This document shows, piece by piece, positions 38,490 to 46,082 of a DNA stretch of 64,000 nt; within the stretch, counting starts at the first letter, position 1, and each line of letters begins with the position of its first letter. A program made the translations under genes and the position numbers. The DNA is from Gloeocapsopsis sp. IPPAS B-1203 (GTDB lineage Bacteria > Cyanobacteriota > Cyanobacteriia > Cyanobacteriales > Chroococcidiopsidaceae): NCBI RefSeq assembly GCF_002749975.1, contig NZ_PEIG01000008.1, positions 124,001 to 188,000 of the forward strand, written 5' to 3'. The notes under the pieces are model-generated. The model worked only from the letters and a program-made list of their open reading frames with translations, searched no databases and was not told the DNA's origin.

Positions 38490-39106
38490 TGCTTTCTTTT
38501 GTGCCTGAAGAAATGGAGCCTCGCGCTCCTTATCACTTACTAACTAGTATTGTTGCACCTCGTCCGATCGCTTGGGTGTCCACAATCAGTCAAGATGGTA
38601 AACCAAATCTTGCACCTTACTCGTTTTTCAATGCTGTTGCGGGTTTTCCACCCACAATCATGTTCTCGGTATCATATCGGCAAACAAAAGAACCCAAGGA
38701 AAAAGACACGTTACGCAATGTGCGCGAGGTTAAAGAGTTTGTCTGTCATATTGTCGATGAGACAATGGCAAACGCCATGATTGAAACCGCTGTTGATTTA
38801 CCCTATGGCATAAATGAATTTGAAATCGCCCAACTCACTACTATTCCAGCAACTGATGTGCAGCCGTTACGGATTGCTGATGCGGCTGTGGCGATGGAGT
38901 GTCAAGTCACGCAGATTGTACCTGTAGAAGGCGCTACGAATGTGATGGTGTTAGGTCGTGTTTTGCGCTTTCATGTCCGCGAAGACTTGTATCGTCCCGA
39001 AATGGGATTAGTTGATACTGTCCGCATGAAGCCAATTACGCGGTTGGGGGGTGCGGTGGAATATACCAAGATTGGTGAGTTGTTTTTCTTGGGGAATCAT
39101 GGGTGA
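38489..39106 (+). CDS. Flavin reductase-like (DIM6/NTAB) flavoprotein
   Basis: A 205-residue protein of the FMN-binding split-barrel family. Characteristic segments are TSIVAPRPIAWVSTIS, NLAPYSFFNAVAGFPP and the central VREVKEFVCHIVD. Such proteins reduce FMN with NAD(P)H for a partner monooxygenase or act directly. No monooxygenase gene is adjacent. Its one-base overlap with the binding-protein gene (TAATG) implies coupled translation, tying it to the transport operon. Its substrate is unknown. Confidence 0.85.
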   Translation: MLSFVPEEMEPRAPYHLLTSIVAPRPIAWVSTISQDGKPNLAPYSFFNAVAGFPPTIMFSVSYRQTKEPKEKDTLRNVREVKEFVCHIVDETMANAMIETAVDLPYGINEFEIAQLTTIPATDVQPLRIADAAVAMECQVTQIVPVEGATNVMVLGRVLRFHVREDLYRPEMGLVDTVRMKPITRLGGAVEYTKIGELFFLGNHG

Positions 39107-39114
39107 ATAAATTC

Positions 39115-39222
39115 GCAGCTAATCAAACAAAGACCATCTTCGTGGTCTAATTATTGAAATAACTATGAAGTGTGCCTCCGCACACTTTGTTTGTATAGCC
39201 TCAGACTTTAGTCTGTAGGCTG
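39115..39222. repeat. About 108-bp palindromic element, copy A
   Basis: Contains three hairpins: GACCA-TCTTCG-TGGTC (39132-39147), AAGTGTGC-CTCC-GCACACTT (39168-39187) and AGCCTCAGAC-TTTA-GTCTGTAGGCT (39197-39221). The outline and flank GCAGCTAATCAAAC match copy B at 44088-44194. It sits downstream of the flavin reductase gene and upstream of an amidase gene. It may act as a terminator or RNA processing site. Confidence 0.75.
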
Positions 39223-39283
39223 AGTGAATTCATGTAAAAGCGAGTTAATTTTGGTATCAAAATGATTTTTATCATGAATCAAT

Positions 39284-40576
39284 ATGATAGACTATCCAAC
39301 GGCTCAAACTATTGTTAAATTGCAGCACGGTAATGCTGTAAAAGTTCTTGAGGCGTGTTTGGCGCGTATTCGCGAGCGAGAACCTGTAATTGGTGCTTGG
39401 GAATACCTTAATCCAAATGCTTTTGTGCAAGCTCGACACTGTGATATAGTTCGATCGCAAGGCAAAGTATTAGGGGCGCTTCATGGTGTTCCGGTTGGGA
39501 TTAAAGATACATTTGCTACCGTTGATATGCCGACGGGATGGGGAACGCCAATTCATCAAGGACGCCAGTTTGGGTATGATGCGGCAGTTGTTGAGCGACT
39601 TAAAGCTGCGGGTGCAGTGATTGTGGGGAAAACTGTAACGACTGAGTATGCGATCGCTCGCCCAAATAAAACTCGCAATCCTCATAACCCTGAGCATACT
39701 CCTGGTGCAAGTTCAAGTGGTTCAGCAGCAGCGGTAGCTGATGGAATGGTACCAATCGCAATTGGTACGCAAATGGTTGGCTCAATTTTACGCCCTGCGG
39801 CTTATTGTGGAGTTTTTGGCTTTAAACCTAGTTTTGGTGTAATTTCACGTTATGGTTTGATGCCAAGCAGTCGAGAACTCGATCATGTCGGTATCTTTGC
39901 TCGCACGATTGCAGACATTGATTTAGTATTAAGTGTTTTAGCTGGAACTGACGATCGCGATCCTGATTGTTACGGTACGCTAATTGCACCACCACCACAG
40001 AAACATCATCCCAAATTAGCACTTATTCTAGGATCGCAATGGTTTCAAGTTGAACCTGAGGCGAAGCAAGTACTTCTCGATAGCGTAACAACACTCGTTG
40101 CAGCAGGTGCTACGGTTTCACAAGTCGCACCGTCAGATTTTGATGCGTATCTCGATTATATTGAAATCCTCTGTGCGGTAGATGTTGCTGCAAATCATGG
40201 TGCAGATTACGCTCTTTATGCCCAGGATATGTCTTTAAAATTACAGCAACTTATTATTAGAGGACGAACTATAGATGCGATCGCATATGCTCAAGCTCGT
40301 CACGCGGTTGTTGATTACAATATCACACTGGCAAAAATCCTATCAGAATTTGATGCTATTTTGACACCCGTGACAACGGGTATTGCACCCTACGGTTTAG
40401 AAAATACTGGTTCTCCTGTTTTTTGTGCTTTATGGACATTGTGTGGATTACCTGCGATTAGTATACCTGTAGGTGTCAGTAACGGTTTACCCTTGGGCAT
40501 TCAGCTTGTCGGAAAACGGTTACGCGATCGAGGACTACTCGAAATAGCGAACTGGGTAGTTTCGTCAATAGATTAA
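39284..40576 (+). CDS. Amidase signature-family hydrolase
   Basis: A 430-residue cytoplasmic amidase that cleaves a C-N amide bond by a Ser-Ser-Lys triad. Lys74 is in VGIKDTF, the cis-Ser is Ser143 in GASSSGS, and the nucleophile is Ser167 in VGSILRPA. The glycine normally before the nucleophile is Val166, and GGSSGGS has become GASSSGS, so the oxyanion region is unusual. Shorter than glutamyl-tRNA amidotransferase GatA and lacking partners, it is not a GatA. The substrate may be an amide formed from the transported compound. Confidence 0.88.
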   Translation: MIDYPTAQTIVKLQHGNAVKVLEACLARIREREPVIGAWEYLNPNAFVQARHCDIVRSQGKVLGALHGVPVGIKDTFATVDMPTGWGTPIHQGRQFGYDAAVVERLKAAGAVIVGKTVTTEYAIARPNKTRNPHNPEHTPGASSSGSAAAVADGMVPIAIGTQMVGSILRPAAYCGVFGFKPSFGVISRYGLMPSSRELDHVGIFARTIADIDLVLSVLAGTDDRDPDCYGTLIAPPPQKHHPKLALILGSQWFQVEPEAKQVLLDSVTTLVAAGATVSQVAPSDFDAYLDYIEILCAVDVAANHGADYALYAQDMSLKLQQLIIRGRTIDAIAYAQARHAVVDYNITLAKILSEFDAILTPVTTGIAPYGLENTGSPVFCALWTLCGLPAISIPVGVSNGLPLGIQLVGKRLRDRGLLEIANWVVSSID

Positions 40577-40596
40577 TGACCTATTTTGGTTATTCG

Positions 40597-41571
40597 CTAA
40601 TTGCTTTTATAAACTTTAGCTGACGTAGATTTTACCCAGCGAATAATTGTATTGTGGTTAACACCCGTAAGTTTCTCAATTTCGCGAAATCCTATGCCCT
40701 TATTGTGTAAAGTGATGCACTTTTGTTGAATCTCTGCTGAGTAGCGTGATGACTCATAAGTAGCGAGAAACTGTCGTCCACACTGTTTACAAATGTAACC
40801 TTGCTTACCCATACGCCTTCCGTTGCGACTCACCTCAAAAGATAAACACCGAGGGCATTGCAGTGCTTCTTGTTGCGGTTTTTCTGCTGATGATATTGGC
40901 AGCGATCGCTCGAATATTTCAATAATGCGCTGCTGACTTGCTGCGAGATGATGCGTAATATATTTTACGGCGGTTGGTGCATCATGATGGGCGATCGCTT
41001 CATACACTTGCCGATGTTCTCTGTGAATGTTAGTAATGTCAGGTTCGGTTTGTAAGGTTTGGGTTCTCAAAAGTCGCGTATGACTCGACAGATGATCCAA
41101 CAGTGGCACTAACCAAGGATTATCTGAACTTTCGGCAATTAAACGATGAAAGTCAAAATTGAAATCTAATAGTTTATCATGTAACTGCTTGTGTCCTCGC
41201 TGGGCTAAGCTTTCGGCTTGAATGAGTGTTTGCTCAATTGCCTTTAACTGTTCTGCTGTTGCGTTCTCGCAGGCTCCTACAACACTGAGTTGTTCTAGTG
41301 CAATGCGGCAATCGTAGAGTTTAATGGCATCGTGTAACGAAAGCTTAGTAATGTGTAATGCCCCATCACCATCCGATGCGAGTAAGTTTTCTTGCTGTAA
41401 GCGGCGAATCGCTTCGCGAACTGGAGTTCTACTTACCTGAAAGCGTTGTGCAAGTTGACTTTCAATAAGTCGTTCATTTACAGCGATTTCTCCCGTTAAA
41501 ATTGCTGAACGTAAGGCTAGATACGTTTGTTCGTATAGCGGCTTACTACGTTGTGGCAACTGAGAAGTCAA
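40597..41571 (-). CDS. GntR/FCD transcriptional regulator fused to IS1 InsA-like zinc ribbon-HTH
   Basis: A 324-residue regulator. Residues 10-75 form a GntR winged helix (VSRTPVREAIRRLQQENLL), and residues 80-220 are an FCD ligand domain with the metal-type histidines 142, 186 and 208. Residues 237-320 add a Cys2-Cys2 ribbon (CPRC 239-242, CKQC 261-264) and an HTH (GFREIEKLTGVNHNTIIRW) that closely resemble the N-terminal InsA-like part of cyanobacterial IS1 transposases. No transposase catalytic part follows; the stop is 20 bp from the amidase end. It probably controls the flanking operons, with two DNA-binding units per chain. Confidence 0.88.
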   Translation of the reverse strand: MTSQLPQRSKPLYEQTYLALRSAILTGEIAVNERLIESQLAQRFQVSRTPVREAIRRLQQENLLASDGDGALHITKLSLHDAIKLYDCRIALEQLSVVGACENATAEQLKAIEQTLIQAESLAQRGHKQLHDKLLDFNFDFHRLIAESSDNPWLVPLLDHLSSHTRLLRTQTLQTEPDITNIHREHRQVYEAIAHHDAPTAVKYITHHLAASQQRIIEIFERSLPISSAEKPQQEALQCPRCLSFEVSRNGRRMGKQGYICKQCGRQFLATYESSRYSAEIQQKCITLHNKGIGFREIEKLTGVNHNTIIRWVKSTSAKVYKSN

Positions 41572-41921
41572 TATTATTCTCCTTTGCAGCGGACGGTCTT
41601 TAGTACTTTTCCTAATTTAACGTCAATATAATTTGTAATTTCTATTTGAAGCTTCTCGCCCCCTAAATCCCCCACAGGCGGAGGACTTTACATTTTAAGC
41701 TGTTTGGCGGGGAGAGTAGATAATTACGAATTAATTAAATGTACTTTGCGATACAGTTATTATCATTATTCTTGTATACACTAATTTTATAATTTCATGC
41801 AATATTGTGCAAAAATTCAGATTAAATATTTTCGTAGCATAACGAAGTTAATTGATACTTTAGTTTTTTACTGACTGAGCATTGCATTACTGTACTGTTT
41901 TAGATTTATTGCGAGTCATGC
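41572..41921. other. Divergent regulator/decarboxylase-like intergenic region
   Basis: These 350 bp separate the GntR-type gene from the arylmalonate-decarboxylase-like gene. The left part holds a CCCCCTAAATCCCCC stretch (41659-41673) shared in part with 55247-55260. The right part holds the NtcA/GntR promoter listed separately, and the palindrome CAATATTG with flanking TGC/GC (41799-41811) lies further downstream. Confidence 0.65.
41740..41782 (+). promoter_or_regulatory. NtcA-type promoter overlapped by TTGTATACA operator-like palindrome
   Basis: TGTA-N8-TACA (41740-41755) is a full match to the NtcA consensus GTA-N8-TAC. After 22 bp comes TACACT (41777-41782), a TAN3T -10 box at the standard NtcA-activated spacing. 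TTGTATACA (41772-41780) overlaps the -10 box, as a repressor operator would; GT-N-AC cores of this kind are usual for GntR/FCD regulators. Predicted start is near 41789, 133 bp before the ATG. Confidence 0.72.
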
Positions 41922-42656
41922 ATGGCTAAGCGTGTTCTTTTAGGAATGCTTACTCCTTCTTCAAACACTGTTCTCGAACCTGTAACGAGTGCGATGGTGA
42001 GTAGCTTGCCTGAAGTTTCAGCACATTTTGGACGGTTTCGCGTTACAGAAATATCGTTGCAAGAGCAAGCATTACAGCAATTTGATAACAAGCCACTTAT
42101 CGATGCTGCGCAACTTTTAGCCGATGCCAAAGTGGATGCGATCGCCTGGAATGGCACATCCGCAGGTTGGCTAGGGTTTGAGGCTGACGTGCAACTGTGT
42201 CAGCAAATTACAGCAGTGACAGGAATTCCAGCAACAACTTCGGTACTGGCATTAATAGATATTTTGCGCGATCGCCAAATCACCAAGTTTGGATTAGTTA
42301 CGCCTTACCTTACCGATGTCCAAGAACGCATTATCATCAACTTTGCTGAAGCAGGGTTTCATTGTGTTGCAGAAGAACATCTCAATTTATCAGTTAACTT
42401 TGAGTTTTCGGAAGTTACCGCAGATAAACTCACGTCGATGATTCGTGCTGTGGCAGCGGAACAACCACAAGCCATTTTGACTTTTTGCACTAATTTGCGG
42501 GCTGCACCATTAGTAGCTGAATTAGAAAAAGAACTTGGTATTCCGATCTACGACACCGTTGCAGCAGCAGTTTGGAAATCACTTTGCATTGCTGGTGTTG
42601 ATGCTAGCCGCGTTGAGGGATGGGGTAGTTTATTCTCGCACTCAGTTAGTCAGTAG
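41922..42656 (+). CDS. Arylmalonate decarboxylase/maleate isomerase-family protein (Asp/Glu racemase superfamily)
   Basis: A 244-residue protein. The opening LLGMLTPSSNTVLEPV is that of the arylmalonate decarboxylase, maleate isomerase and EutA group. The first cysteine of racemases and isomerases is replaced by Gly78 in GTS (78-80), while Cys189 in TFCTN is kept and Tyr129 is in PYLTDVQER. This pattern, Gly first and Cys second, is that of arylmalonate decarboxylase. The gene lies 5 bp before the hydantoinase gene, where hydantoin operons often carry a racemase, so a hydantoin-related role is possible. Confidence 0.85.
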   Translation: MAKRVLLGMLTPSSNTVLEPVTSAMVSSLPEVSAHFGRFRVTEISLQEQALQQFDNKPLIDAAQLLADAKVDAIAWNGTSAGWLGFEADVQLCQQITAVTGIPATTSVLALIDILRDRQITKFGLVTPYLTDVQERIIINFAEAGFHCVAEEHLNLSVNFEFSEVTADKLTSMIRAVAAEQPQAILTFCTNLRAAPLVAELEKELGIPIYDTVAAAVWKSLCIAGVDASRVEGWGSLFSHSVSQ

Positions 42657-42661
42657 GGCAT

Positions 42662-44083
42662 ATGACAGAATTTGATTTAGTCATTCGTAATGGTAAGGTA
42701 GCGACAGCAGCGGATGTGATGAATTGCGATATTGGCATCCGTCAAGGGCAAATTGTCGCACTTGCAGCGGAACTTCCCAAGGGAAAGCAAGAAATTGATG
42801 CTACCAACAAATTAGTTTTACCTGGTGGTGTTGATGCGCATTGCCACATGGATCAACCGATGAATGATGGTTCGGTAATGGCAGATGATTTTTACACTGG
42901 CACACTTTCAGCAGCGTGTGGTGGCACAACAACGGTAATTCCCTTCGCTTGTCAAATGAAAGGAAACTCACTGAAAGCAGCAGTCGAGGATTATCATCAA
43001 AGAGCAACCGACAAAGCAGTGATTGACTACGCCTTTCACTTAATTGTCACCGATCCCACGCCGCACGTTTTAGATGAAGAACTACCCGAACTTATTGGGA
43101 AGGGTTATACCTCATTCAAAGTCTACATGACTTATGACGATCTGAAATTGAGCGATCGCGCTTTACTTGATGTCTTAGCTGTAGCGCGACAAGAAGGTGC
43201 GTTTGTAATGATTCACGCAGAAAACAGCGATTGCATCGCCTGGATGGTACAGCGCCTAGCACAACTTGGTAAAATCTCTCCACGCTACCATGCCACAGCC
43301 CGTCCCCAGGTTGTCGAACGCGAGGCAACACATCGGGCGATCGCCTTAGCCGAACTTGTAGATGTACCAATTCTCATTGTTCATGTTTCTGGCGCAGAAG
43401 CCGTTGAGCAAATTCAATGGGCGCAAAATCGTGGATTACGTATCTATGCAGAAACTTGCCCGCAATACTTATTTCTGACTGCAGCTGATTTAGATCAACC
43501 TGAATTTGAAGGCGCAAAGTGTATTTGTAGCCCACCACCACGCGACAAAGCAAATCAGCAGGTGATTTGGGATGGTTTGTGTAACGGTGTGTTTCAAGTC
43601 ATTTCTTCAGATCACGCACCATTTCGTTATGCCGATCCGCAAGGTAAACAAATTTGTGGCACTCACGGTTCGTTTCAATACGTTCCTAATGGTATTCCTG
43701 GCATTGAAACTCGATTACCATTGCTATTTTCTGAAGGTGTGAATCAAGGACGTATTGATTTAAATACTTTTGTTGCCTTAACTGCAACTAATCCCGCAAA
43801 ACTTTACGGGTTGTATCCCCAAAAAGGTACGATCGCAATTGGTTCTGATGCAGATTTAGTCATTTGGGATACGCAGCGACAAGTCACAATCGCAAACGAG
43901 ATGTTGCACCACAATGTAGACTATACGCCTTATGAAGGTATTGCACTACAAGGTTATCCCGAAGTGACAATATCGCGGGGTGAAATAGTGTATCAGCAAG
44001 GCGAGGTTTTTGCATCAAAAGGGCGCGGTAAGTTTTTAGCGTGTGGTTTATCCAGCTTCGCTCGTCCTAAAGTTTATACGTAA
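42662..44083 (+). CDS. hydA: Dihydropyrimidinase/hydantoinase
   Basis: A 473-residue cyclic-amide hydrolase that opens dihydropyrimidine or hydantoin rings to N-carbamoyl amino acids. The binuclear metal site is complete: His60 and His62 (DAHCH), carboxylated Lys153 (SFKVYM), His185 (MIHAEN), His241 (IVHVSG) and Asp317 (SSDHAP). Length matches family members. It is 5 bp downstream of the arylmalonate-decarboxylase-like gene and upstream of an amidase gene. The carbamoylase of a classic pathway (M20 family) is absent from the window; the amidase may replace it. Confidence 0.93.
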   Translation: MTEFDLVIRNGKVATAADVMNCDIGIRQGQIVALAAELPKGKQEIDATNKLVLPGGVDAHCHMDQPMNDGSVMADDFYTGTLSAACGGTTTVIPFACQMKGNSLKAAVEDYHQRATDKAVIDYAFHLIVTDPTPHVLDEELPELIGKGYTSFKVYMTYDDLKLSDRALLDVLAVARQEGAFVMIHAENSDCIAWMVQRLAQLGKISPRYHATARPQVVEREATHRAIALAELVDVPILIVHVSGAEAVEQIQWAQNRGLRIYAETCPQYLFLTAADLDQPEFEGAKCICSPPPRDKANQQVIWDGLCNGVFQVISSDHAPFRYADPQGKQICGTHGSFQYVPNGIPGIETRLPLLFSEGVNQGRIDLNTFVALTATNPAKLYGLYPQKGTIAIGSDADLVIWDTQRQVTIANEMLHHNVDYTPYEGIALQGYPEVTISRGEIVYQQGEVFASKGRGKFLACGLSSFARPKVYT

Positions 44084-44087
44084 GTTT

Positions 44088-44194
44088 GCAGTTAATCAAA
44101 CTCACACCACTATGTCTAGTCCAATAGTGAAACCTATAAAGTGTACGCAGGCACACTTTAGTTTATTTAGCCTCAGACTTTAGTCTGTAGGCTA
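44088..44194. repeat. About 107-bp palindromic element, copy B
   Basis: The second copy of the element at 39115-39222, in the same orientation. It begins GCAGTTAATCAAAC and includes AAGTGT-ACGCAG-GCACACTT (44139-44158) and AGCCTCAGAC-TTTA-GTCTGTAGGCT (44169-44193). The first hairpin of copy A has decayed here. It starts 4 bp after the hydantoinase stop and ends 24 bp before an amidase gene, as copy A also precedes an amidase gene. Confidence 0.75.
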
Positions 44195-44218
44195 ACACAA
44201 AGTAGATTTAATTGATTC

Positions 44219-45628
44219 ATGAACGCAATTCATCAGTTAACGGCGACAGAACTCGCCCAAGCAATTCAAAGTAAGCAGATACGAGTTGTTGAAGCAGTGG
44301 CTGCGTGTTTTGAACAAATTGAACAACACAACGATCGCCTTAAAGCAATCATGACAACCTGCTGCGATCGCGCTGAGATAGAGGCGAAACAAGCTGATGC
44401 AGCGATTGAACAAGGGCAATCCCTCGGAATTCTGCATGGTGTTCCCTTTACGGCAAAAGATTTAACACCAACTGCAGGGGTGCGGACAACTTTTGGTTCA
44501 GTCATTTATCAAGATTATGTCCCTCAACACGATGAACTTTGCGTAGCGCGATCGCGATCTCATGGCGGTATTTTAATCGGTAAAACGAATACACCTGAAT
44601 TTGGTTTAGGTGCACACTGTACAAACTCACTTTATGGACCAACTGCCAATCCTTACAATCCGAATTACACTTGTGGTGGATCGAGTGGTGGCGCAGCTGT
44701 CGCAGTCGCAACGGGAATGTGTTACCTAGCCCAAGGCACTGATATGGGTGGATCGGTGCGCACTCCGGCAAGCTTTTGTAATATTGTCGGGCTACGTCCT
44801 TCTGCTGGGCGGATTCCGCGTCGTCGCAAGATGTTGTTATGGGATTATTTAGATACCGATGGAATTTTAGCGCGTACAGTAGAAGATGCCGCATTGATGC
44901 TGGCGGCAATGGCTGGTGAGGACTGGGGCGATCCACTTTCGGTAGGGAGTCAATGGAATAGACCAGATTTTTCACTGCAGATGTGCGATCGCTTACCAAA
45001 CAGCATACGTGTTGGCTTCAGTGCAAATTTAGGAATTGCTAAGATTGATGCTGAAGTTGAGGCAGTTTTTGATGGTGCTATTGCGCAAATTGCTGATTTA
45101 TGTCCTCAGGTAGATGCTGCACATCCTGATTGTTCGATGGCACAATATGCCTTTGAGACACTACGGGCGGCGACATTACGACACAAACAAAAGCATCATT
45201 ACGAGAAGTATGCCGATCTCCTTTCAGAAAGTGTGCGGTGGAATATTGAACGCGGTAAGGGAATTTTAGCAGCCAATCTTTTACAAGCAGAAGCCGATCG
45301 CGATCGCCTATATCTTAACTTCTTAAACTTCTTCAAACATTACGATATTCTTGCAACCGTCAGCGCCAGTGTTCCTCCATTCCTGCATACACAACCAGAG
45401 ATTTTAGAAATTAATGGTACTCCGTTGCGTAATATTATTGACTACTTAACAATTACCTACACCATCTCTTTAACAGGTTTACCGGCAATTTCAATTCCTT
45501 GTGGTTGGACAACATCAGGATTACCTATTGGTATGCAATTAATTGGTAAACCACGAGGTGAAGCTGAGTTACTTCAATTTGCTTATTTATTACAAGAGAG
45601 ATTGGATTTTCGTCACCGTTGGCTTTAG
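44219..45628 (+). CDS. Amidase signature-family hydrolase
   Basis: A 469-residue amidase with an intact triad: Lys80 (FTAKDL), Ser155 (CGGSSGG) and Ser179 (MGGSVRTPA). It is not closely similar to the amidase at 39284-40576 outside the catalytic core. It is too solitary to be GatA and lacks GatB/GatC neighbours. Directly following hydantoinase, it could hydrolyse N-carbamoyl or other amide products and release ammonia. The substrate is inferred from context only. Confidence 0.9.
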   Translation: MNAIHQLTATELAQAIQSKQIRVVEAVAACFEQIEQHNDRLKAIMTTCCDRAEIEAKQADAAIEQGQSLGILHGVPFTAKDLTPTAGVRTTFGSVIYQDYVPQHDELCVARSRSHGGILIGKTNTPEFGLGAHCTNSLYGPTANPYNPNYTCGGSSGGAAVAVATGMCYLAQGTDMGGSVRTPASFCNIVGLRPSAGRIPRRRKMLLWDYLDTDGILARTVEDAALMLAAMAGEDWGDPLSVGSQWNRPDFSLQMCDRLPNSIRVGFSANLGIAKIDAEVEAVFDGAIAQIADLCPQVDAAHPDCSMAQYAFETLRAATLRHKQKHHYEKYADLLSESVRWNIERGKGILAANLLQAEADRDRLYLNFLNFFKHYDILATVSASVPPFLHTQPEILEINGTPLRNIIDYLTITYTISLTGLPAISIPCGWTTSGLPIGMQLIGKPRGEAELLQFAYLLQERLDFRHRWL

Positions 45629-45697
45629 CAAAGATCCTTATGCAGTTAATAGGAAACTGGGTGATAAACGTAACTTAAAGGCTGGTAAATGGTCATA

Positions 45698-45750
45698 GGT
45701 AATTGGTAAGCATATATATTACCCATTACCCATTACCCATTACCCAATTA
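45698..45750. repeat. GGTAAT/ATTACCC inverted tandem repeat
   Basis: Two copies of a GGTAAT-like unit are followed by four ATTACCC units in inverted orientation, so the transcript can fold into a long stem. It lies 70 bp after the amidase stop and may serve as a terminator. The units belong to the short tandem repeat family seen at 36904 and 48752. Confidence 0.65.
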
Positions 45751-45776
45751 ATAGATAATGTTGCAAAGTAATAACT

Positions 45777-45819
45777 TGTTTAATCTGATACAGTTTTCTA
45801 ACTAAAAGAATTTTAAGCT
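45777..45819 (+). promoter_or_regulatory. NtcA-like promoter upstream of amidohydrolase operon
   Basis: TGT-N10-ACA (45777-45792; GTT-N8-TAC) is followed after 22 bp by TAAGCT (45814-45819), a TAN3T -10 box. The layout mirrors the candidates at 29241 and 41740, but the TTGTATACA motif is absent. The leader to the ATG at 46083 would be about 257 nt. A chance match to the relaxed consensus in an AT-rich spacer is possible. Confidence 0.42.
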
Positions 45820-46082
45820 AAAAATAGCTTAGCTTGGCGTGGCTAAAGCTTTTAGGTAAGGCGTTTCATGACGCTAGCGCAACAATCCTGAAATTCTTTT
45901 ATGCCACTGCTATGAGCTATTGTAATAATGTTTGTAAAGCAAATTCTCAATATTAATTGCATAAAAATAATTCAGTAATTTATTTCTATTTTCGTATGAA
46001 ATAGGCTATTTACATCTTCATCCTTGTGAAGGATTAATCTTTCTATTGCTCTCGCTCCTACTCCCTTTTCAGTGAAAGTCAT

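Noticed and set aside
40597-40860. IS1 insertion sequence at the end of the GntR gene
   Set aside because: The zinc ribbon and HTH are in frame with the regulator, and no transposase catalytic part or terminal inverted repeats are seen before the amidase end.
39284-45628. Glutamyl-tRNA amidotransferase GatA genes
   Set aside because: No GatB or GatC nearby, different lengths and altered signature in one of the two; catabolic context fits general amidases better.
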